A stretch of DNA of 35,770 bases from a bacterium (GTDB lineage Bacteria; Acidobacteriota; Terriglobia; Terriglobales; Acidobacteriaceae): assembly GCA_026225095.1 (NCBI GenBank), contig JAMFSC010000029.1, forward strand, positions 1 to 35,770. The letters are read 5' to 3'. Under the pieces are notes generated by a model that worked only from the letters and a program-made list of their open reading frames with translations, did no database searches and was not told the DNA's origin. Positions within the stretch are counted from its first letter, which is position 1, and each line of letters starts with the position of its first letter. The position numbers were made by a program, and so were the translations under genes. Positions 1 to 6,679 of the stretch are shown here, piece after piece.

Positions 1-83
1 ACGACGAGGGAGGGAAGAAACCGGATGTTCATTCATGCCCCCAGTGAATCACCTTCAAAAACACAGGGAAAGAATGGTCTTGC

Positions 84-526
84 TCGGAGGCATACGTTCC
101 AACCGCTGGTCCCGGCCAGATTGTCGTCAAGACAGAGGCCTGCGGTGTGTGCCATACGGATCTGCACGCGGCGGACAGAAGGCTACTGGCGGCGGCGCGC
201 ATGGCGTCCTGATCACGGCGCCTTCGCTGGTCGTGTTCAAGCAGGGGATCGGAGTGGCGCGGAGGCGTGGAACCTGTGTGCTGGTGGGACTTCCTCCAGG
301 GGAGTTTCCCGTGCCGCTGTTCGACGTCGTCGCCAACTGCATCACGATTCGCGGCTCGTTTGTCGGCACACGCGCCGACATGGCAGAGGCGCTTGCGTTC
401 GCGGTCGATGGCAAGGTGAAGGCAAACATCGAACTGCAGCCGCTCTCGGCGGTGAATGCAATCTTTGACCGGCTGAAGAGGGGCGATGTGGCTGCACGGG
501 TCGTTCTCGATTTCGTGAAGGCGTGA
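84..526 (+). pseudogene. Zinc-dependent alcohol dehydrogenase remnant with internal deletion and frameshift
   Basis: Two pieces of a medium-chain zinc alcohol dehydrogenase (AdhP/AdhT-like) lie side by side in different frames. The first piece (about 87-176) reads VPTAGPGQIVVKTEACGVC followed by HTDLHAAD, which is the N-terminal catalytic-zinc region with its Cys and His ligands. The second piece (188-526, shifted frame) begins GGAHGVLITAPS and runs to VARVVLDFVKA-like C-terminal sequence, i.e. the end of the Rossmann domain and the C-terminus. From the usual length of about 340 residues, roughly 190 central residues are missing and the reading frame changes at about 177-187. The very N-terminal residues are not recognisable either. 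No active enzyme can be made. The sequence is well preserved on both sides of the break, so the deletion looks recent. Confidence 0.8.
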
Positions 527-713
527 TTCCCGTGAGCCACCCGGTACTGAGGTCTGCGCGGACTGAGCGCTATTGCTCAGATTGAATTGGCGGTTGACGT
601 CATACTCGCTCAAAGTACGCAACCCTCCCCGGTGCCATGACCAGTCCCAGTTCTGCTTCACAACTCGAGTGGCTTCGCTCTTCGGTTTTGCGGACGGCAG
701 ACGGAGTCGCCCG

Positions 714-1646
714 ATGAGGCGCTATCTGCAGGTTCTCGCGGCGATGGCTCTGTTCGTATGTTCCGCCGCAGTGTCGGCCGCGCAGCACTCTCCGCCTCCG
801 AAGGACGAGCTGGTAGTTGCAAAACAGGCCGCGCCCGCCAGCTCGACGAACGGCTTTGCCGGGGCGGAGACCTGTGCTCTATGCCATACCGCGGAGTCGA
901 ACAAGTTTTCATCGAATCCTCACGCCAAACTGGCGTTGATGCATGGAGGCAAGGGAGTTACCTGCGAGGGCTGCCATGGTCCGGGCCAGGCGCATGTGGA
1001 GGCGGGCGGAGACAAGGCCAAAATCTTCAGCTTCCTGACAGCGACTCCCAGGCAAGTGGATGCAAGGTGCCTCTCGTGCCATCTTGGAACCCACGCCAAC
1101 TTCGACCGGTCCGCACATGCGCTGGCTGGCGTCTCGTGTGCCGTTTGTCACAGCAGTCACAACCCGCAGACCGAGCTCCATCTGCTGAAGGTTGAGGAGC
1201 CTAAACTCTGCTATACCTGCCATACCGACGTGAAGGCGTCGTTTTCTCAGCCCTTTCACCACAAGGTGAATGAGGGCGTGATGGCCTGTAGCGACTGTCA
1301 CAATCCCCACGGCACTCTGCAGGACAAGCTGCTGAACACTGCGGCGGACCAGACTGCGATTTGCACCAAGTGTCATGCGGACACGCTTGGACCGTTCGTC
1401 TACGAACATCCTCCGGTGAAGGTCGAAGGCTGTACTTCATGCCACTTCCCACATGGATCGCAGAACCCACGTTTGCTGACTCGTAACAACGTCAACTCAC
1501 TTTGCCTGCAGTGCCACACGGCTTCGATGAACTTCACTACGCCGGGGACGCCGTCTTTCCACAACCAGGCAAACCAGTACCAAGCGTGCACCACCTGCCA
1601 CACACAGATCCACGGCTCCAACGCCAACAGCTACTACTTCAAATGA
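714..1646 (+). CDS. Decaheme c-type cytochrome, MtrA/DmsE family
   Basis: A 310-residue exported multiheme cytochrome. The N-terminus is a Sec signal peptide (MRRYLQVLAAMALFVCSAA, probable cleavage near AVSA). Ten CxxCH heme motifs follow between residues 54 and 296: CALCH, CEGCH, CLSCH, CAVCH, CYTCH, CSDCH, CTKCH, CTSCH, CLQCH and CTTCH. Length and heme number match MtrA, MtoA and DmsE (about 310-330 residues, ten hemes). In that family the protein forms a heme wire inserted in an MtrB-type barrel and carries electrons between periplasm and cell exterior. The ATG at 714 is preferred because GGAG lies seven bases upstream and it gives a clean signal peptide; the frame stays open back to a TTG at 573, which would add 47 residues of implausible sequence. 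The stop overlaps the start of the barrel gene. The family is certain; the physiological electron donor and acceptor are not. Confidence 0.93.
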   Translation: MRRYLQVLAAMALFVCSAAVSAAQHSPPPKDELVVAKQAAPASSTNGFAGAETCALCHTAESNKFSSNPHAKLALMHGGKGVTCEGCHGPGQAHVEAGGDKAKIFSFLTATPRQVDARCLSCHLGTHANFDRSAHALAGVSCAVCHSSHNPQTELHLLKVEEPKLCYTCHTDVKASFSQPFHHKVNEGVMACSDCHNPHGTLQDKLLNTAADQTAICTKCHADTLGPFVYEHPPVKVEGCTSCHFPHGSQNPRLLTRNNVNSLCLQCHTASMNFTTPGTPSFHNQANQYQACTTCHTQIHGSNANSYYFK

Positions 1647-3910
1647 GGGGATGGTCGCAGATGGTGAATCCAGTGCCGCCGCCTCCACGTCTGCGGCAAG
1701 AAGTGATAAGGACGTTTGCAATTGGAGCAGTGTTGCTGGGCGGCTCGTACGCGGTGGCGGCCTATGGCCAAACAGGATCGCCTGCTGCACCGGCTACCCT
1801 ACCGCCGCCCGTGGCTGCGGCTCCGTCTGCTTCGCAGAATGCCACTCTGCCGACGCCTTCCGACAACATTCGATTCGGCTATACCATCCATCAGTCCATC
1901 GAATTCGGTGGCCACGCGGTCTCGCAGTCCGGAAGCGGAGCCATGTACGACACCCTGGTCGATATTCAATCCGGGCCACGCATTCTGGCCTCATCGTTGA
2001 GCATGCAATGGGCTGGCAAGAACCACCCTCTGCTCTTCGATCGCCTTTCGAGCTCCAGCTTCGGCTACGGCGGCGACCCCAATAGTGTCTCAACGCTGAA
2101 TTTCTCGAAAGGGAAGCTGTATGACTTCCGCGGGACGTTTCGACGAGACCGTCAGTACTCCGACTACGATCTGCTTGCCAATCCACTGATCCCTCCCACG
2201 TCGAATCCGTTTGTCTCGGTGTTCAATTCGCCGCACCTCTTCAACACGGTTCGCAGGATGACGGATCTCGACCTGACCCTCGAGCCTGTATCGCGGATCA
2301 GCGTTCGCCTTGGGTACGCGCACATCATCAGCCAGGGACCGTCTTTCAGCACGGTTCATGAGGGAGGTGAAGGCTTGTTGACGCAATTCTGGCGGAATGG
2401 AACAGACACCTGGACCGCAGGGCTTGACTGGAAGATGGACCCGCACAGCACCGTCAGCTATGACCAGACCATCCTGCACTACAAAGGCGACACTCGTTGG
2501 GCGTTGACGGGAGTGAACAATGTTCTGGCAAACGGCGCGCCAGTGGGGCTGGGGGTTGATCTGTCTTCGGTGTGGGCCAGTCCCTGCGCGGCTCCGTTCA
2601 ACAGCAGCGGCGTTGTCAACCCGACCTGCAACGCGTTCCTTGGATACTCGCGTTCCGCACCGACACGCACACTGGCACCTACGGAGCAGCTTCGGTTTCA
2701 GAGCGCGTCGCTTCCTCATTTCACGATGAACGGAAGGGTCCTTTATAGCGCGACCACCAGCACGCTGAACAACTATAACGAGACCTTCAACGGTCTCACC
2801 TCGCGTTCGAGCCTGCGTGAGTCGGTGGTCACAGGCGCCGCTCGCGCCAGGCGGATCAACGTCAACGGCGACCTCAGCATGACGTGGCAGATCACGCCGA
2901 AGCTGGCGACGACCAACCTGTATGACTTCTGGGACTTCCGTGTGCCGGCGACCAACTTCTTCACCGAGACCGACTACGCCGGCTCCTCCTTGCTGGTCGC
3001 CCCAGGCAAAGCAACGACCACTTCGACGCCCGACGCCCAGTTCCTCAACCAGAAGACCAAGACCAATACGAGCCTGCTTATCTGGGACGTGACGCCGCGA
3101 GTCCGGCTCGATGGCGGCTTCCGCTATCGCAGCAGAATTATTACGGATGCGGGCGGCGACTTCGTCCCGATCCACGAAGAGTGGGGTCTGTTCGGTGCGG
3201 CGCTCAGGCCAACCAGCGCCTTGCGGATCAACCTCAACCTGGAAGCCATGTACGCAGATATGTCCTTTACCCGCATCAGTCCGCGGCAGATGCAGCACTA
3301 CATCGTCAGGACGACCTACAAGGCGCGTTCGTGGTTGCTGCTCAATGGAACGATGAACATCCGGGAAAGCCGGGATAACGTGCAGACCGTCCAGCATCTG
3401 GACCACAATCGGGACTTTTCCTTTGGGGCTTCGGTGTCGAAGAGTGAGCGCTGGTCGCTGGATCTGAACTATTCCTACGACGATGTGTTTTCAAGGACGG
3501 TGGAGTGCTACGCGTCCACCCCCGCGCCACCCACCGCCACCACCGCACCCGCAGTTTGTATCGCTGCGGCTACCCCCTTCGCGAGCACCGGATACTACAA
3601 CGCTCCAACGCAGTTTGCCACGCTGAGCGTGGTCCTGAACCCGGTGAAGAAGCTTCACCTCACGGGCGGCTACCGGGTCAGTGCCGTCCGTGGGTCAACC
3701 GACTCGATCAACATCCGGGAAGTGCCGGGATCCCTCCAGTCCTCGTTTCATAGCCCGTACGTCAACGTCACTTACGACCTCGCGCCCAACTGGACGTGGA
3801 AGGGCGACTACAACTACTACGGTTATGGGGAAGCCGGTCCGAGTGGACCGACGCTGCCTCGGAGCTTTCACGGAAATGTCTGCACGCTGGCCGTCCGATA
3901 TGCGTTTTAG
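1643..3910 (+). CDS. Outer-membrane beta-barrel, MtrB/PioB family
   Basis: A 755-residue protein with a signal peptide (hydrophobic stretch ending near AVAAYGQ) followed by a proline/alanine-rich linker and a long series of alternating aromatic/polar beta strands that ends in LAVRYAF, a C-terminal aromatic typical of outer-membrane barrels. Content and length (MtrB is about 700 residues) fit the MtrB/PioB decaheme-associated family, which sheathes an MtrA-type cytochrome. The ATG overlaps the stop of the cytochrome gene as ATGA, so the two are probably translationally coupled; an ATG at 1661 with GAGG upstream is an alternative. The CxxC near the mature N-terminus of gammaproteobacterial MtrB is absent. 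Instead there are Cys residues in two putative loop regions, CAAPFNSSGVVNPTC and around VECYASTP...APAVC. Family assignment rests on the barrel pattern and the decaheme neighbour; no search was run. Confidence 0.85.
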   Translation: MRGWSQMVNPVPPPPRLRQEVIRTFAIGAVLLGGSYAVAAYGQTGSPAAPATLPPPVAAAPSASQNATLPTPSDNIRFGYTIHQSIEFGGHAVSQSGSGAMYDTLVDIQSGPRILASSLSMQWAGKNHPLLFDRLSSSSFGYGGDPNSVSTLNFSKGKLYDFRGTFRRDRQYSDYDLLANPLIPPTSNPFVSVFNSPHLFNTVRRMTDLDLTLEPVSRISVRLGYAHIISQGPSFSTVHEGGEGLLTQFWRNGTDTWTAGLDWKMDPHSTVSYDQTILHYKGDTRWALTGVNNVLANGAPVGLGVDLSSVWASPCAAPFNSSGVVNPTCNAFLGYSRSAPTRTLAPTEQLRFQSASLPHFTMNGRVLYSATTSTLNNYNETFNGLTSRSSLRESVVTGAARARRINVNGDLSMTWQITPKLATTNLYDFWDFRVPATNFFTETDYAGSSLLVAPGKATTTSTPDAQFLNQKTKTNTSLLIWDVTPRVRLDGGFRYRSRIITDAGGDFVPIHEEWGLFGAALRPTSALRINLNLEAMYADMSFTRISPRQMQHYIVRTTYKARSWLLLNGTMNIRESRDNVQTVQHLDHNRDFSFGASVSKSERWSLDLNYSYDDVFSRTVECYASTPAPPTATTAPAVCIAAATPFASTGYYNAPTQFATLSVVLNPVKKLHLTGGYRVSAVRGSTDSINIREVPGSLQSSFHSPYVNVTYDLAPNWTWKGDYNYYGYGEAGPSGPTLPRSFHGNVCTLAVRYAF

Positions 3911-3941
3911 ATGTAATTCCACAGCAACCCAGGAGATCTGA

Positions 3942-4253
3942 ATGACACGCTCGATCGCTGTACTAGTTTTCGCCTGCTTCGTCATGGTTGGTCACAGCCA
4001 GGCCGAGTCCGCGGCTCCCGCGGCCTACACAGCCAAGTGCCAGATGTGCCATGGAGCGACAGGCCTTGGCGACACACCCGCGGGTAAGGCCATGGGGGCA
4101 CGCCCGTTCAAGGCGCCTGAAGTGGTGAAGGAATCGGATGCGGATCTGCTCGCGATCATCAAGAACGGCAAAGGCAAGATGCCCGCATTTGCCGGGAAGC
4201 TGAACGATGCCGAGATGACCAGCCTGATCGCATACATCCGCAAACTGCAGTAG
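3942..4253 (+). CDS. Small monoheme class I cytochrome c, periplasmic
   Basis: A 103-residue protein: signal peptide (MTRSIAVLVFACFVMVGHSQ, probable cleavage after SQA), then a cytochrome c fold of about 80 residues. The heme motif CQMCH is at residues 33-37, followed by GATGLGDTPAG; the sixth ligand is probably the Met in GKGKMPAF near residue 80; the C-terminal helix ends SLIAYIRKLQ. It resembles c6/c553-type soluble electron carriers. AGGAG lies just upstream of the ATG. It sits 31 bp after the barrel gene and 18 bp before the Rieske gene, so it is the obvious shuttle between the bc complex and the decaheme cytochrome. Confidence 0.92.
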   Translation: MTRSIAVLVFACFVMVGHSQAESAAPAAYTAKCQMCHGATGLGDTPAGKAMGARPFKAPEVVKESDADLLAIIKNGKGKMPAFAGKLNDAEMTSLIAYIRKLQ

Positions 4254-4271
4254 GCGCCACAAGGAGGCAAC

Positions 4272-4823
4272 GTGAATACTTTAGCGGAAGATCAAGGGCA
4301 TGCCAAGGTTGCCGCGCCGAAGGGCAGGCGTTCGTTTGTGATGGCGATGTTCGCGGTGAGCGGAACGGTGGTCGGTGCCTTGTTGGCTATTCCGCTCTTT
4401 CGATTCGCCACGTTCCCGCTGCGTAAGACGGCTTCCGAGGATGACTGGTCGGATGTAGGGCTGGTCACGGACTTCAACGCGCTGACCGCACCCGTCGCCA
4501 AGACGATCACGCTTGAACGAAGAGATGCCTGGCAGGTCGCCTCGTCCCAGACTGCCGTCTATGTGCTTCCCGGCAGTGACGGGGTGCTGAAGGTTTTGTC
4601 GCCTGTCTGCCCGCACCTGGGCTGCTCGGTGCAATGGCAGGATGCGCAGCAGAAGTTCATCTGCCCTTGTCACTCCGGTACTTTCGCAATGGATGGTACC
4701 CGCCTGGGCGGCCCTCCGCCGCGTTCGATGGACACACTGGAGTCCAAGGTAGAAAACGGCAAATTGAAGGTACGCTACCAGTACTTCCGGCAGTTGGTCT
4801 CGAACAAAGAACCGATGGCTTAG
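4272..4823 (+). CDS. Rieske [2Fe-2S] subunit of a quinol-cytochrome c/bc complex
   Basis: A 183-residue Rieske iron-sulfur protein. One N-terminal transmembrane helix (about residues 22-43, VMAMFAVSGTVVGALLAIP) anchors the soluble domain outside the cytoplasmic membrane. Cluster motifs are CPHLGC (C113, H115, C118) and CPCHSG (C131, C133, H134): C113/C131 and H115/H134 bind the cluster, and C118/C133 can form the usual disulfide. GGPPPRSMDTL downstream is the family's Pro loop. The start is GTG, fixed by AAGGAGG immediately upstream. The gene lies directly before cytochrome b, the normal arrangement for bc/b6f-type complexes. It takes electrons from quinol at the Qo site and passes them to a cytochrome c. 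Confidence 0.94.
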   Translation: MNTLAEDQGHAKVAAPKGRRSFVMAMFAVSGTVVGALLAIPLFRFATFPLRKTASEDDWSDVGLVTDFNALTAPVAKTITLERRDAWQVASSQTAVYVLPGSDGVLKVLSPVCPHLGCSVQWQDAQQKFICPCHSGTFAMDGTRLGGPPPRSMDTLESKVENGKLKVRYQYFRQLVSNKEPMA

Positions 4824-4835
4824 GCGAGGAACCTC

Positions 4836-6302
4836 ATGTCAAGGCACACTACTCCGGAACCTGAAACCAAGCCTCACCTTGCCGATCGGCTGGACACCTG
4901 GCTGGATGCCCGTACCGGCGTCGATTCAATCCTGCACGAATCGCTCGACGAGCCGATTCACGGCGGCGCGAGCTGGGCCTATGTCTTCGGATCCGGGCTG
5001 CTCTTCCTTTTCATGTCGCAGGTCATCACGGGCGTCTTCCTGGCACTGTACTACGTGCCATCCGCCGATCATGCCCATACTGTGGTCTCCTACATCGTCA
5101 AGGTTGTGTCCGCGGGGTCTTTCATCCGCAGCATTCATGCTTATGGATCGAGCGGCATTATCATCCTGCTGTGCCTGCACATCGGACAGACGGTCCTCTA
5201 CGGCTCATACAAGGGCAAGCGGGAGCTGCTTTGGCTATCGGGCTGCATCCTGATGGCGCTAATGCTGTGCATGGCTTTCACGGGCTACCTGCTGCCCTGG
5301 GATGAGAAGGCATACTTCGCAACCGCGGTCGGGACGAATCTGGTTGCGGAGGTTCCGTGGATTGGCCCCGTTCTGCAGAAGCTGGTCCGCGGCGGAGACC
5401 AGATGGGCACGCTCACCCTCTCCCGCTTCTTCGTGCTCCATGTATTCGTTCTGCCCGGCATGCTCATCGCTTTTATCGCGGGCCACGTCTTCTTCTTTCG
5501 CAAGGCCGGAGCCGCTGGTCCCATCCATGAAGATCCGATCGCCCCGAAGTTGCCGTCGGTTCCGTTTTATCCTCGCCAGGTGCTGATGGATGCGGCTTTC
5601 GCGGTCGTGCTGATCGGCCTGCTCGCGTTGATCGCAAAGACCATCCCCATGGACCTCGGGCCAGCTGCGAACCCCGCAGACACTCACTTTCTGCCACGCC
5701 CCGAGTGGTACTACAGGCCCGCCTTCCAGTGGCTCAAGTACCTGAGCGGCCGGTGGTCCCTGGTGGGTGGCATCCTGCTTCCGGCGTTGCTCGCCGTGGT
5801 GTTTGCCGCGGCTCCCTTTCTGGACCGTCGTCTGGAACGAAGACCATGGAAGCGGCCGATCTCGGTCGGCGCATTCCTTCTGTTTCTGGTTGCGTACACA
5901 GGTCTAGGGATCGCCAGCTATCACGATGACTACAGTGATCCGGGGATGGCGGCTCAAATGTACAAGCAGGACGCTGATTCCAAGGCCTTCATGGAGAGCC
6001 CGTTCGTCCCGGAGACAGCCGCAGGCAGCATCCCCGCAGGCCTTGCCTCGGCTGATCCGAATGTGGTGAAAGGACATGTGCTGTTTCAGGCACAATCCTG
6101 CAGTTCCTGTCATGGGGAAGCAGGTATCGGCACGGCGGCTGCGGGGCCGCTAACAGGCGTCGGGGCCAAGTACACCGAGGATCAACTGGGAGCCCTGCTG
6201 CACAGCCCGAATCCGTTGATGACCGCAGGGGGGATGCAGCCGGTCGATCTGAAAACGGCAGACCTGCAAGCCTTGAGTGCCTATCTTCGCCAGCTTCACT
6301 AA
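4836..6302 (+). CDS. Cytochrome b (full length) fused to a C-terminal cytochrome c domain
   Basis: A 488-residue integral membrane protein. The cytochrome b part (about 1-365) has two heme-b His pairs, H101/H115 and H202/H217; the second pair is one residue wider, as in b6-type proteins. The Qo-site motif appears as PEWYY (289-293). Both the four-helix N-terminal half and the C-terminal half are present in one chain. After the last helix a periplasmic linker leads to a cytochrome c domain with CSSCH at 422-426 and a candidate Met ligand in GGMQP near 467. No cytochrome c1 gene is seen nearby, so this fused domain probably takes its role. The Cys that binds heme ci in b6f and in Bacillus QcrB is not evident. 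The gene is 12 bp after the Rieske gene and is the last of the operon. Confidence 0.93.
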   Translation: MSRHTTPEPETKPHLADRLDTWLDARTGVDSILHESLDEPIHGGASWAYVFGSGLLFLFMSQVITGVFLALYYVPSADHAHTVVSYIVKVVSAGSFIRSIHAYGSSGIIILLCLHIGQTVLYGSYKGKRELLWLSGCILMALMLCMAFTGYLLPWDEKAYFATAVGTNLVAEVPWIGPVLQKLVRGGDQMGTLTLSRFFVLHVFVLPGMLIAFIAGHVFFFRKAGAAGPIHEDPIAPKLPSVPFYPRQVLMDAAFAVVLIGLLALIAKTIPMDLGPAANPADTHFLPRPEWYYRPAFQWLKYLSGRWSLVGGILLPALLAVVFAAAPFLDRRLERRPWKRPISVGAFLLFLVAYTGLGIASYHDDYSDPGMAAQMYKQDADSKAFMESPFVPETAAGSIPAGLASADPNVVKGHVLFQAQSCSSCHGEAGIGTAAAGPLTGVGAKYTEDQLGALLHSPNPLMTAGGMQPVDLKTADLQALSAYLRQLH

Positions 6303-6308
6303 AGAGTC

Positions 6309-6336
6309 TGGCCGCAGCGAGCGGGAGTCGCGGCCA
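6309..6336 (+). terminator. Hairpin downstream of the cytochrome operon
   Basis: A perfect 7-bp inverted repeat, TGGCCGC/GCGGCCA with a 14-base loop, begins six bases after the cytochrome b stop codon. It has no U tract, so it may be a weak or Rho-assisted terminator or a 3' stabilising hairpin. Confidence 0.4.
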
Positions 6337-6482
6337 CTGGTGATCGTGTCTCCGAGATCGCAAGAGGGTGGGGTCCTGCTAAGGTGCGGAATGAAGCAAC
6401 GCATGACACCAGGATTGCGGTCCTGGCTCAACGCCTGCTTAATCTGCTGCTCATTCGATGGTTTGACATGGGAGAGGTTCCT

Positions 6483-6620
6483 CGCTCTCGTTATCGTATC
6501 TGCCCGGCCTCGCTCCATCGTCATCTCGTCGATATCCCTGAGGCTGACCTTGTACTTTGGATACCGGCACATACCCATGAATCGTTCAAGATCGCAAAGT
6601 TCTTCAGGAGCACAATGACG
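6483..6620 (-). pseudogene. Possible IS6-family transposase fragment
   Basis: On the minus strand a stretch reads RHCAPEELCDLERFMGMCRY, then KVSLRDIDEMTMERG and ADTITRA. This resembles the N-terminal part of IS6/IS26-type transposases, where RHF-P-E-I is followed by a 'YxLSYRDLxEMMxERG' region and 'VDHTTIxRW'. Only about 45 residues match by eye; the DDE catalytic core and terminal inverted repeats are not seen. The open frame starts at a GTG overlapping the CRTAC1 stop (GTGA) and continues to 6150, but the remaining translation is not recognisable. It could equally be a small unknown gene coupled to the CRTAC1 gene. Confidence 0.35.
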
Positions 6621-6679
6621 GTTGAGACCTGCGGCGACCAAGACGAGAATGCCGCGAAGGAGCGGCAGAGAGCGCATCG

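Larger units (their letters stand above)
6303..6679. other. Convergent intergenic region, 377 bp
   Basis: This gap separates the cytochrome operon (+) from the CRTAC1 gene (-). Just after the cytochrome b stop is a hairpin, TGGCCGC at 6309-6315 and GCGGCCA at 6330-6336, without a clear T tract. The rest holds a possible transposase scrap on the minus strand. Open frames on both strands run through it, but none shows a convincing full gene. Confidence 0.6.

Noticed and set aside
594..622. TTGACG upstream of the decaheme gene as a promoter
   Set aside because: No acceptable -10 at 16-18 bases; not reported as a feature.
2090..3406. A 438-codon minus-strand open frame
   Set aside because: Antisense to the MtrB-like barrel gene; Arg/His-rich shadow with no family features.
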